Shown here piece after piece: positions 8,737 through 16,810 of a stretch of 64,000 nucleotides of DNA. Source of the stretch: Streptomyces sulfonofaciens (GTDB taxonomy: Bacteria; Actinomycetota; Actinomycetes; Streptomycetales; Streptomycetaceae); NCBI RefSeq assembly GCF_014656295.1, contig NZ_BNCD01000002.1:372001-436000 (forward strand), in the 5' to 3' direction. Made by a program: the position numbers and the translations under genes. A model generated the notes under the pieces. That model did not search any database. It worked only from the letters and a program-made list of their open reading frames with translations, and was not told the DNA's origin. Each line of letters opens with the position of its first letter. Position 1 is the stretch's first letter.

Positions 8737-10077
8737 TCACCTGCCGGCGGCCTGCGCCGGTTGCAGCGGGCGCTTCGACATCGTCCAGGTGACCCCCGCG
8801 CCGACCAGGAGCAGACCTCCCGCGACCAGGAACGGGACGGTGTAACTGCCGGTCCAGTCGACCAGGTAGCCGGTGACGATCGGAGCGAGCAGGCCGAAGA
8901 CGTTACCGCCGACACCGGTCAGCGCGAACGCGCGACCGCTCGACGCCTTGTCCACGATGAGATCGCTCGTCAGCGCCCAGTTCAGCGTGATCGCGGCGGT
9001 GTCCATGATGAGCACCCAGGAGATCAGGGCGATGACACCGGCGGTGCTGGTGATCCAGGGCAGCGCCAGCAGGGGCAGCGTCAGCAGCATCACGCAGGCG
9101 ACCGCCTTGCGCCGCCCTCCTCGCCGCACCTCCGCCTTCCTGAGGGCCCGGTCGCTGATCCGTGCGGCGATCACACTGCCCACGGCGGCGATCCCGTAGG
9201 TCAGACCCGTGACCCAGCCGGAGCTGAGGATCTTCAGGTGGCGCTCCGTGACGAGGTACAGCGGCAGGAAGCTCAGGAAGAGGTAGCTGGTGTAGACACC
9301 GCACCCCTGCGTGATCATCAGCCCCCAGACGGTCCTGGTCCGCAGGAGCCCCCCGATGCTCATCGCAGCGGTCGGCGGCTTCTCCTCCGCGGTCGCGGCG
9401 CCCTCGCGCTCGGCCAGGATCATCGCCCGCTCGCCCGGGCGGAGCCATCTGGTTCTCTCCGGGGAGTTGTACGCCAGGTACCAGATCACGCCGACCAGGA
9501 GTCCGGCGCCGCCCTCGACGAGGAAGGAGCCGCGCCAGCCGAGCTCCACCACGAGGTAGGCGGCGACGACCGCGCCCACCGCCGGCCCCACCACCGTTCC
9601 GGCGTTGAGCGTCCCGGTGAAGATGCCGCGCTCCTTCGCCGGCGCCCACTCGCGCACGGCGAGGTTGCCCGCCGGGAACGTGCTCGATTCACCTGCGCCG
9701 AGGAGCAACCGCGCCACTATCAGGGTGCCCATTCCCACGGCGAGCCCGGTGAACAGCGCACCGAGGGACCACACGATGACGGAGAGGGCGAGCACCAGGC
9801 GGGCGCCGCGCCGGTCGGCGATGATGCCCACCGGGATCAGGACCACCACATAGGCCCAGTTGAAGATCGACGTGGCCAGACCGAACTCGCCGGTCGACAG
9901 GCCGAACGCCTTGATGACCTCGTCCCCGGCCACGGAGAAGTTCACCCGGTCCATATAGCCGAGGCACACCACCAGCCCGAGGACGAGGGCGATGACGTAT
10001 CGCCGCCGGCCCGGGGAGACCGAGGTCGATGCGGGGCTCGTTCCAGTAGCCGGCCCACTGGCACTCTTGAGGGACAT
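8737..10077 (-). CDS. MFS transporter, anion:cation symporter type (sugar acid uptake)
   Basis: A 446-residue membrane protein with about 12 hydrophobic segments. LGYMDRVNFSVAGDEVIKAFGLS near the first helix and GIIADRRGARLVL in loop 2-3 are typical of the ACS family, whose members take up galactonate, glucarate, tartrate and similar hexuronate or aldonate anions by proton symport. The start ATG at 10075-10077 has GAAGGAAG nine bases upstream. It lies between the MBL hydrolase and a DeoR regulator, in line with a dehydrogenase, kinase and aldolase for four-carbon sugar acids, so threonate or erythronate is the likely cargo (inference). Confidence 0.88.
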   Translation of the reverse strand: MSLKSASGPATGTSPASTSVSPGRRRYVIALVLGLVVCLGYMDRVNFSVAGDEVIKAFGLSTGEFGLATSIFNWAYVVVLIPVGIIADRRGARLVLALSVIVWSLGALFTGLAVGMGTLIVARLLLGAGESSTFPAGNLAVREWAPAKERGIFTGTLNAGTVVGPAVGAVVAAYLVVELGWRGSFLVEGGAGLLVGVIWYLAYNSPERTRWLRPGERAMILAEREGAATAEEKPPTAAMSIGGLLRTRTVWGLMITQGCGVYTSYLFLSFLPLYLVTERHLKILSSGWVTGLTYGIAAVGSVIAARISDRALRKAEVRRGGRRKAVACVMLLTLPLLALPWITSTAGVIALISWVLIMDTAAITLNWALTSDLIVDKASSGRAFALTGVGGNVFGLLAPIVTGYLVDWTGSYTVPFLVAGGLLLVGAGVTWTMSKRPLQPAQAAGR

Positions 10078-10120
10078 CTTTGTCACTTCCTTCAGCCGGT
10101 TGCGAAAGATCCCGGGCGGC

Positions 10121-10924
10121 TCATTCGCCGACGCGGGTTGCACTCGCCAGATCGAGCGAGATGCCGGAGGCACGCAGACGGTCGGCGGCGGCCTGCGGAA
10201 GACCCCGATCGGTGATGATCCGATCGAATCGCCGCAGGGCCACGACGTCGTACATGCCGAATGTTCCGAATTTCGAGCTGGTGACGGTGAGCACGGCCTC
10301 GGAGGCGGCTTCCAGCGCCGCCAGCTTGACATCGACCTTGGCCTCGGACGGGGTGGTCACGCCCCTTGTGATGTCCCAGGAACTGGCACTGATGAAAGCG
10401 ATATCCGTATTGACCTTGCGCAGTGTCTCCGCGGCCAGCCTGCCGACCGCGGAGCGGTTCGCGTGTTCGAGCCGGCCGCCGGTGTGGATCGTTTCGACGT
10501 GTTCGGCACTCATGAGCTGTTCGACGATGACGAAGTCATTGGTGATGACGGTCATACCGGTACGCGCACGGATGGCGGGTACGAGCGCGCCCGTCGTCGT
10601 TCCGGCGTCCAGATAGACGATCATGCCGTCGTGCAGCAGCGTCTCGGCGACGCCCGCGATGGCCGCCTTCTCCTCCGTCTCACTGACCGACTTGGCGGCG
10701 AAGGCCGGTTCGGAGCGCACCACGCCCGCCAGCCGGACCCCGCCGGGCACCGAGCTGACACGGCCCTCCCGCTCGAGTGCGGAGATGTCCCGGCGCACGG
10801 TCATGTGCGAGACGCCGAGCATCTCCGTGAGCTGGGCGACACTGAGGATGACATCGCGGTGCAGCAGTCTGATCAGCTTCTCGCGCCGCTGCTCCGGAAT
10901 GAGATTGGTCTCCACGTCGGCCAT
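10121..10924 (-). CDS. DeoR-family transcriptional regulator
   Basis: A 267-residue DeoR/GlpR protein. The N-terminal winged helix-turn-helix is clear (REKLIRLLHRDVILSVAQLTEMLGVS, then MTVRRDISALEREGRV, residues about 14-55), followed by the ligand-binding domain with VYLDAGTTTGALVPAI and TVITNDFVIVEQL typical of sensors of phosphorylated sugars. It sits between the transporter and the dehydrogenase genes on the same strand, and probably represses the tetronate genes on both sides of the 11974-12190 divergent promoter region, releasing them when a phosphorylated tetronate accumulates. The effector is inference. Confidence 0.9.
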   Translation of the reverse strand: MADVETNLIPEQRREKLIRLLHRDVILSVAQLTEMLGVSHMTVRRDISALEREGRVSSVPGGVRLAGVVRSEPAFAAKSVSETEEKAAIAGVAETLLHDGMIVYLDAGTTTGALVPAIRARTGMTVITNDFVIVEQLMSAEHVETIHTGGRLEHANRSAVGRLAAETLRKVNTDIAFISASSWDITRGVTTPSEAKVDVKLAALEAASEAVLTVTSSKFGTFGMYDVVALRRFDRIITDRGLPQAAADRLRASGISLDLASATRVGE

Positions 10925-10980
10925 GGGGGTCCCCGTTTCTCGACAGTTCCTGGTGTGTGCCCGCGGAATTGGTCAGCGCC

Positions 10981-11973
10981 CTACCGGCCCGGTGCGGGGC
11001 CGAGCTGCTTGCGCAGTGCGCTCAGGGCCGCGTACGCCTTGTCCCGGTAGGCGACCAGGGCGGCCGCTTCGTCCGCCGGGACATCGAGGAAACCCCGCCC
11101 GCTCTTGAGGCCGAGATGCCCGGCCCGGACGGTCTCGGTGAGCAGTTCCGGCGCCGCGAGGCGTTCGCCGTACTCGGCGGCCAGGCTTTCGTAGGACGCC
11201 GCATAGACGTCGAGCCCGGCCATGTCCCCGATGGCGAAGGGACCGAAGAGCGCGAGGCGGAACCCGAAGGTGTTGCTGACGACGGTGTCGATCTGCTCGG
11301 GAGTCGCCAGACCCTCCTCGACGACGCGCACGGCTTCCTTGTAGAGCGCGAACTGGAGCCGGTTGGCCACGAAACCCGGGCTGTCCGACACCCGGGCGGG
11401 GTTCTTTCCCGCCGCGGCCACAAGGGCCTCGGCGGTGTCGACGGCCGACGCGGCGGTGCCGGCGGCGGGGATGAGCTCGACCCCGGGGACGAACGGGGCG
11501 GGGTTCATCCAGTGCACCCCGAGAAAGCGCTCGGGGTGCACGACCGCCGCCGCGAGCTCCTCGATCGGGATCGCCGACGTGTTGCTCCCGATGATCGTCG
11601 ACGGGGCGGCCGCACCCGAGACACGGGCGAGGACGGCCTTCTTGACCTCTCGGCTCTCGAAGACGGCTTCTGTGACGTAGTCCACACCGGCCACCGCCGC
11701 CTCGATGCTCTCCGCGGCACTCAGCCTTGCGGTGATCGTCTCCACGGCGCCCGGCTCGAACAGCCCGCGCTCCACGAAACGAGCGGCCTCGTCGATCAGA
11801 CGGCGGCGCGCGGCCTCGGCACGTTCGGCGTCGACGTCACCGAGCACGACATCGATCCCGGCCAGGGCGAGGACCTGCGCTATCCCGCCGCCCATGTAAC
11901 CGGAGCCCACCACGGCCGCGCGCCCGACCGCGGTCGGCTGCGCGCCGCTCCCGTCCACCGATGACTGGTTCAC
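10981..11973 (-). CDS. 3-hydroxyacyl-CoA-dehydrogenase-fold oxidoreductase (probable tetronate/gulonate 3-dehydrogenase)
   Basis: A 330-residue NAD-dependent enzyme of the 3HCDH family: Rossmann motif VVGSGYMGGGIAQVLALAG near residue 20, VVLGDVD, the catalytic stretch FLGVHWMNPAPFVPGVELI with its His, and the C-terminal helical domain SPGFVANRLQFALYKEAVRVVEEGLA and LGLKSGRGF. The GTG start at 11971-11973 has AGGAGGG seven bases upstream. The same fold serves 3-hydroxybutyryl-CoA and also L-gulonate 3-dehydrogenase (lambda-crystallin), which oxidises C3 of an aldonate. With OtnK and OtnC opposite, C3 oxidation of a tetronate to 3-oxotetronate is the likely reaction; an acyl-CoA role is the alternative. 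Confidence 0.85.
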   Translation of the reverse strand: MNQSSVDGSGAQPTAVGRAAVVGSGYMGGGIAQVLALAGIDVVLGDVDAERAEAARRRLIDEAARFVERGLFEPGAVETITARLSAAESIEAAVAGVDYVTEAVFESREVKKAVLARVSGAAAPSTIIGSNTSAIPIEELAAAVVHPERFLGVHWMNPAPFVPGVELIPAAGTAASAVDTAEALVAAAGKNPARVSDSPGFVANRLQFALYKEAVRVVEEGLATPEQIDTVVSNTFGFRLALFGPFAIGDMAGLDVYAASYESLAAEYGERLAAPELLTETVRAGHLGLKSGRGFLDVPADEAAALVAYRDKAYAALSALRKQLGPAPGR

Positions 11974-12106
11974 GAATCGACCCTCCTGTGGTGCCCGCAC
12001 GCGACACGCGGGCGTTGGACACGGCCGAAACGCGACGTCAGCGCCGCGTGGCACACCCGGCCTGATGGGGCGTGTGCTACGACCGCGAGCGGACTCTACA
12101 CGAGGG

Positions 12107-12143
12107 TTCACACATACGGACACCCTGATAACATTTTTTCACA
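12107..12143. promoter_or_regulatory. Candidate DeoR operator: two TTCACA direct repeats in divergent promoter
   Basis: The 217-bp region between the divergent dehydrogenase and kinase genes is locally AT-rich (ATAACATTTTTTCACA). TTCACA occurs at 12107-12112 and 12138-12143, 31 bp apart (about three helical turns). DeoR-type repressors often bind such short repeats. The assignment is a guess from position. Confidence 0.35.
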
Positions 12144-12190
12144 GACTGGATCATGGAGATAACGGATTCAGCCAACCCGAGGAGAGCCGC

Positions 12191-13543
12191 GTGGTGCAGT
12201 GGGGCTGTATTGCCGATGACGTGACCGGTGCGACGGATCTTGCGACGAACCTGGTCGGGCAGGGGCTGCGCACGGTCGTCCTGTTCGGGCCGCCGGAGGA
12301 GGACGGGACGGAAAGGCCCCCGGCCGGGGCCCGCGGACCCGGCGCGCCCGGTGCCCTCGACGGCCTCGGCGACGTGGATGCCGTCGTGATCGCCCTGAAG
12401 TCGCGCACCGCCCCGGTCGACCGGGCCGTGCGGCAGAGCCTTGCCGCCGCTCGCCTGCTGGAGGCGGTCGGCTGCGACCGCTTCTACGTGAAGTACTGCT
12501 CCACGTTCGACTCGACCCCGGCGGGAAACATCGGGCCCGTCGTCGACGCCCTCATGGAACATCTCGGCGAGACGGTGACCATCGTGGTCCCGAGCTTCCC
12601 CGACGCGGGGCGCACGGTGTACCTCGGGCATCTCTTCGTCGGTGACGACCTCCTCGACGAGAGCCCGATGCGGGATCATCCGCTGACTCCCATGCGCGAT
12701 TCGAGCCTGCCGCGGCTCCTCGCACCCCAGACCTCCTCCGAGGTGGCGCAGATCACACTGCCCACGGTCCGCTCGGGACCGCAGGCACTCGCGTCCGCAC
12801 TGGAGTCCCTGCGCACCCCCGGCGGCCGGGTGGCGGCCGTGCTCGACGCGATCACCACGGACGACCTCAGGACGATCATGGAGGGAAGCCGGGCGCTGCG
12901 GATCGTCACCGGGGGTTCCGGACTCGCCCAGGGGCTGGCACCGCTGGAGAACGCCCGAGCACGCGACATCACCGTGCGGCCGGGGCTGCGCGCCGTCCTG
13001 TGCGGGAGTGCCTCGCAACGCACCCGCGAACAGGTGGCGCACGCCCGCGACCGCCTGCCCTGGCGCAAGCTCGACCCGCAAGTCCTGCGCACGGCGTTCG
13101 ACCGGGCCGTCGCCGACATCGTCCGATGGGCGCGGGAGCTGTGGGCCTCGGACGAATCCGCCACACCGCTCGTCTATTCGGCCGACTCACTCGCCGACGT
13201 CGTGCACGACGCGCCGGGTCGGGACGCGGAGTCATCTGCCGAACTGGTCGAACGGGCCATCGCGGCGATCGCGCGCGGCTTCGTGGACGCGGGCGTGACC
13301 CAACTGATCGTCGCGGGCGGGGAGAGCTCCGGCGGGGTCCTGGCCGGCCTGGGCGTGACCCGGCTGCGAGTCGGACCGGAGATCTCCGCGGGAGTCACCT
13401 GGGGAGCCGCCCTGACACGGGGCGGTGCGCTCCTCAACGTCGCACTGAAGTCGGGCAACTTCGGGCCGGTCGACATGTTCACCACGGCCTGGCGCGAGCT
13501 CGGCCGCACATCCGGGCAAGAGGGGAAGGTCAGCGCGAAGTGA
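12191..13543 (+). CDS. otnK: Four-carbon acid sugar kinase (3-oxotetronate 4-kinase)
   Basis: A 450-residue protein of the family formerly called DUF1537. The N-terminal domain opens with the signature CIADDVTGATDLA, followed by FYVKYCSTFDSTPAGNIGPV; the C-terminal nucleotide-binding domain has IVTGGSGLAQG, LCGSASQRTREQV and LIVAGGESSGGVLAGLG. Family members phosphorylate 3-oxotetronate at O4 so that OtnC can decarboxylate it. The start is one of two adjacent GTG codons (12191 or 12194) preceded by GAGGAG; the next gene begins inside its stop (GTGA), so both enzymes are made together. Confidence 0.9.
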   Translation: MVQWGCIADDVTGATDLATNLVGQGLRTVVLFGPPEEDGTERPPAGARGPGAPGALDGLGDVDAVVIALKSRTAPVDRAVRQSLAAARLLEAVGCDRFYVKYCSTFDSTPAGNIGPVVDALMEHLGETVTIVVPSFPDAGRTVYLGHLFVGDDLLDESPMRDHPLTPMRDSSLPRLLAPQTSSEVAQITLPTVRSGPQALASALESLRTPGGRVAAVLDAITTDDLRTIMEGSRALRIVTGGSGLAQGLAPLENARARDITVRPGLRAVLCGSASQRTREQVAHARDRLPWRKLDPQVLRTAFDRAVADIVRWARELWASDESATPLVYSADSLADVVHDAPGRDAESSAELVERAIAAIARGFVDAGVTQLIVAGGESSGGVLAGLGVTRLRVGPEISAGVTWGAALTRGGALLNVALKSGNFGPVDMFTTAWRELGRTSGQEGKVSAK

Positions 13544-14181
13544 TAGCACCGAAGACACGACAGGAACTGGTGGACGCGGGAGCCAGGATCGCCGCCGCCG
13601 GAATGAGCCCCGGCTCGTCCGGGAACATCAGCATGCGTGAGGGGGACCGCGTCGTCATGTCGCCCACCGGTGCCGACCTCGCCGCGCTCAGAGCGGACGA
13701 ACTCTCCGTCCTCGATCTCGGCGGCACCCTCCTGAGCGGGCCGCGGCCGTCGAAGGAGTTCCCCTTCCACCGGGCCTTCTACCGGCGTGCCCCCGCCACG
13801 GCCGCCGTCGTCCACGTGCACTCGCTCAAGGCCACTGCCGTGTCGTGCACCCCGCCGTGGTCCGCGCACAGCGCCGTCCCCCCGCTGACACCGTATTTCG
13901 TGATGCGCGTGGGCCAGACCCCGCTCATCCCCTATGCGGACCCCGGCGACGCAGCACAGGCCGACGCGATCGAGGCCCTGCGGTTCCCGTTCCGCGCGGC
14001 TCTGCTCCAGAACCACGGCTCCATCGCGGCCGGCACCACCATCCACGAGGCCGTGGAGACCGCCGTCGAGCTCGAACAGACCTGCGCGGTCCTCCTCAGC
14101 CTCGGCGAGAAGCGCTTCCAGCCCCTGGAGGCGGCCGCTGTGTCCAGGCTCGCCGAGCGGTACTCCTCGCCGTGGACCTGA
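13540..14181 (+). CDS. otnC: Class II aldolase-family 3-oxotetronate 4-phosphate decarboxylase
   Basis: A 213-residue AraD/FucA-like protein. SPGSSGNISMREGDRVVMSPTG binds phosphate, VHVHSLKATA gives zinc histidines, and LLQNHGSIAAGTTIHEAVETAVELE supplies the third histidine in NHG and the downstream glutamate. OtnC converts 3-oxotetronate 4-phosphate to dihydroxyacetone phosphate and CO2. Its GTG start overlaps the otnK stop. Together with the C3 dehydrogenase this completes a route from a tetronate to DHAP. Other class II aldolase activities are possible from sequence alone. Confidence 0.88.
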   Translation: MIAPKTRQELVDAGARIAAAGMSPGSSGNISMREGDRVVMSPTGADLAALRADELSVLDLGGTLLSGPRPSKEFPFHRAFYRRAPATAAVVHVHSLKATAVSCTPPWSAHSAVPPLTPYFVMRVGQTPLIPYADPGDAAQADAIEALRFPFRAALLQNHGSIAAGTTIHEAVETAVELEQTCAVLLSLGEKRFQPLEAAAVSRLAERYSSPWT

Positions 14182-14402
14182 CCGGGCGTGCCGCACCGCG
14201 AACGCCGAGCGGCCCGAGGCCGACGGCCCCTCGACGGGCACAGGTCGGCCGCCCGGTCCGAGGGGGAGTTCTTACGAAACGGTGACCGCCCCCACCGGTG
14301 CGAAGTGGCGCACGGGGAGTCGGGGCCGTCCCCCGGCACGATGGCGCCTGCAGGTTGCGCGCGCATCCGGCGCGCGCGACCCGAACCGAGGAGTTGCCAG
14401 TC

Positions 14403-15251
14403 ATGATCAGTCGACGGACCGTCTCCGGAGTGCTCGCCGTGGGTCTCGCGGCGACCGCGGGGGCCGTGGTCCCGGGCGGCACAGCCTCCGCCGCGGGAGC
14501 AGGAGGGCCGGGCGGCACCACCCGGCAGCGCACCACGGCCGCGGGCGCCACCCGCCGTCCCGGCCGCCGGGTGCGCAACGTGGTGCTCGTCCATGGTGCG
14601 TACGCGGACGGTTCGTCCTGGTCGGACGTCACCGAGCGGCTGCAGAGCGCCGGAATGAACGTCACCGCGGTGCAGAACCCGCTGACCTCGCTCGCCGACG
14701 ACGTCGCCGCCACCGAGCGGGCCCTCGCCCTGCAGGACGGCCCGACCGTGCTGGCCGCCCACTCGTGGGGCGGCACCGTCATCTCCCAGGCGGGGCTGGC
14801 CCCGAACGTGACGGGACTGGTCTACGTGGCCGCGCGGGCGCCGATGGCGGGAGAGGACTACACCGCGCTGGCCGGCCGGTTCCCCACCCCGCCCGCCAAC
14901 GCACAACTGGTCGAGTCCGGCGGCTTCAAGCAACTGAGCCGGGAGGGCTTCCTCGACGACTTCGCCAACGGCGTCCCCCGCCGCCGGGCGCTTGCCCTCT
15001 ACGCCGCACAGGGCCGCATCGCCGACTCGCTCTTCCCCGGCTCGACGACGACGGCCGCCGCCTGGCAGCACCTGCCGACCTGGTACGCGGTCTCGAAGAA
15101 CGACCGGACCACGGCACCGGAGCTGGAACGGTTCCTCGCCGCCCGGATGGGAGCCACCACCATCGAACTGGCCGCCGGTCACCTGTCGATCGTCACGCAC
15201 CCGGACGACATCGCCCGGCTCATCCTGCAGGCCGCCGACCACCCAGCCTGA
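14403..15251 (+). CDS. Secreted alpha/beta hydrolase
   Basis: A 282-residue protein with a Tat- or Sec-type signal (MISRRTVSGVLAVGLAATAG, cleavage likely after TASA near residue 30). The mature enzyme has the alpha/beta hydrolase features LVHGAYADGSSW (oxyanion HG), the nucleophile elbow AAHSWGGTVIS with Ser, and a final AGHLSIVTHPDDIA with the catalytic His. The Ser-Trp-Gly-Gly elbow and the short size resemble the YdeN/AHL-acylase-like and esterase EstC groups. GAGGAG precedes the ATG. It follows otnC by 220 bases and probably has its own promoter. Substrate unknown. Confidence 0.87.
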   Translation: MISRRTVSGVLAVGLAATAGAVVPGGTASAAGAGGPGGTTRQRTTAAGATRRPGRRVRNVVLVHGAYADGSSWSDVTERLQSAGMNVTAVQNPLTSLADDVAATERALALQDGPTVLAAHSWGGTVISQAGLAPNVTGLVYVAARAPMAGEDYTALAGRFPTPPANAQLVESGGFKQLSREGFLDDFANGVPRRRALALYAAQGRIADSLFPGSTTTAAAWQHLPTWYAVSKNDRTTAPELERFLAARMGATTIELAAGHLSIVTHPDDIARLILQAADHPA

Positions 15252-15333
15252 CGCCAGGCCCCGCGGTACGGGCCCGCCCGGCAGGCTCACCGGCGTCCGC
15301 GGCGCCCGGCGGCGGGGCGGCAAGGGGTGCCGC

Positions 15334-15365
15334 GGGGGCCGGACGGGCATGCCGGTCCGGCCCCC
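15334..15365. terminator. Terminator-type hairpin
   Basis: GGGGGCCGGAC (15334-15344) pairs perfectly with GTCCGGCCCCC (15355-15365) across a 10-base loop, 80 bases after the hydrolase stop. There is no T-tract, as usual in this group. Confidence 0.65.
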
Positions 15366-15387
15366 GGTCCGCTGAGCCGACGCCCGG

Positions 15388-15582
15388 TCAGGATGCGGCC
15401 GGTGCGCCGAGGGCCCGCCGCAGCACGGCCAGTCCGTCGGTGTGGATGCCGCGGAAGAGGGCGACTGCTTCCGCCTCGGCCACGCCGACCGCTGTGAACG
15501 AGCCGCTCCACTGCACCGTCGCGGCGTCCTGGCCCGGCACGTCGCGCACGGTCAGCGTGCCGACCACCCGCCGGCCGGCCGA
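15388..15582 (-). pseudogene. C-terminal fragment of an SRPBCC (polyketide cyclase-like) protein
   Basis: On the minus strand the last 60 or so codons before TGA 15388-15390 read GRRVVGTLTVRDVPG, ATVQWSGSFTAVG and then a helix (AEAEAVALFRGIHTDGLAVL), the beta-strand and C-terminal helix of a START/SRPBCC domain. The homology stops abruptly near 15582, where a fragment of another gene on the opposite strand begins, so the first two thirds of the protein are missing. Confidence 0.55.
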
Positions 15583-15910
15583 GAGGCGATCACTCCGGCC
15601 GACCTGCACGGGCGGCCGTGGATCGCCGTGGAGAACTCGGAGGTCCCGGCCTGGCGGGATGCCTTCATCGCGACCAACGCAGCCGCCGGGTCCACCCCGG
15701 AGGTCCGCCTCGAAGCCGCCGAGCCACTGACCGCACCGGGCCTCGTCATCTGCCGGACCGGGCCTCGCACTCGTCCAGAAGAGTATGCTCCGCAACGCCA
15801 CGGACGGCGTCACCGTACGCGAACTGCCCTGGTACGACGCCCCCATCGCCTCCGGGCGGCCTGGCCGCGTCGATCTGCGCCCTGTCGTGGCGTCCCTCCG
15901 CGCCCTGGCG
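15583..15910 (+). pseudogene. C-terminal fragment of a LysR-family regulator, frameshifted
   Basis: Forward reading from 15583 gives ITPADLHGRPWIAVENSEVPAW and RLEAAEPLTAPGLV, the effector-binding domain of a LysR regulator; after a shift of frame near 15755 it continues LALVQKSMLRNATDGVTVRELPW and VDLRPVVASLRAL. The DNA-binding half is absent. It abuts the SRPBCC fragment tail to tail, marking an old recombination junction. Confidence 0.65.
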
Positions 15911-16030
15911 CTGCGCGACGCGCAGACGGGGACGGGCCGAGGACCGTCGCCGAGGCGCCGGACACCGGCACACGGGGCCTGCCGTGCCGGGTCAGGACCG
16001 TGGGATCCGCCCTGTCAGAAGGAGACTGCC

Positions 16031-16591
16031 ATGGCCAAGCTGATCTACTCGTGCCCGGTGTCGCTGGACGGCTGCGTCGCCGACGAGAACGGCGACTTCG
16101 ACTGGGCCGTGCCGAGCGAGGAGGTCCATGCGTTCATCAACGACCTCCAGCGTCCGGTCGGCACCTACCTGTACGGACGCCGTATGTACGAGACCATGCT
16201 CGGCTGGGAGACCGGCCCCGCGCCGGCCGCCCGATCGGCGGTCACGCGCGACTTCGCCGACCAGTGGCAGGCGGCCGAGAAGATCGTGTACTCCACGACC
16301 CTGCACCGGGTCTGCACGGGCAGGACACGGCTCGAAAGGACCTTCGACCCCGACGCGCTCCGGCAACGGAAGGCGGCATCGGACCGCGATCTCACCGTGG
16401 GCGGCCCCGGGCTCGCCGCGCACGCGGTCAGGGCCGGGCTGGTGGACGAGTACCAGCTCTTCGTCGTTCCCACCGTCGTCGGAGGCGGGAAGCGCTTCTT
16501 CCCGGCCGGGGTCCGGGTCGGGCTCGACCTCCTGGAGGAGCGCCGTTTCGCAGACGGCACGGTCCACCTCCGCTACCGCGCGGTGCACTGA
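16031..16591 (+). CDS. DHFR-fold reductase (RibD C-terminal-like)
   Basis: A 186-residue protein of the dihydrofolate-reductase/RibD C-terminal superfamily: YSCPVSLDGCVADENGDFDWAVP at the start, YLYGRRMYETMLGWE in the middle, and LTVGGPGLAAHAVRAGLVDEYQLFVVPTVVGGGKRFF at the NADPH-binding C-terminal part. Such stand-alone proteins are common in Streptomyces; their physiological substrates are mostly unknown and few are true folate enzymes. AGAAGGAG precedes the ATG by seven bases. It lies alone between the gene remnants and a terminator hairpin. Confidence 0.88.
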   Translation: MAKLIYSCPVSLDGCVADENGDFDWAVPSEEVHAFINDLQRPVGTYLYGRRMYETMLGWETGPAPAARSAVTRDFADQWQAAEKIVYSTTLHRVCTGRTRLERTFDPDALRQRKAASDRDLTVGGPGLAAHAVRAGLVDEYQLFVVPTVVGGGKRFFPAGVRVGLDLLEERRFADGTVHLRYRAVH

Positions 16592-16641
16592 GGGCCCTGG
16601 GCACGCGCGTCCGCCGGGGGAGGCGGTGCACGTCGCTCCCC

Positions 16642-16666
16642 GGCCCCGCCCGTTCGGGGCGGGGCC
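16642..16666. terminator. Bidirectional terminator hairpin
   Basis: GGCCCCGCCC (16642-16651) pairs perfectly with GGGCGGGGCC (16657-16666) across a 5-base loop, in the space between the convergent reductase and sulfonate monooxygenase genes. Confidence 0.7.
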
Positions 16667-16810
16667 ACCGAGCGCCCTCGGCGAAGCCGCCTACCCCCAT
16701 CCGCGCGTGCCTGCCGTACCTCGGTGCCGGGTTCGGGCCACCCGCCTTCGACCGGCCCGCAACCGGTCCCGGCACCGTACGGAGCGCAGGGCCCCGGGAC
16801 CGACCTCACC

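Noticed and set aside
14182..14402. Upstream start for the alpha/beta hydrolase at about 14298
   Set aside because: The frame is open but the signal peptide and ribosome site (GAGGAG) place the start at ATG 14403.
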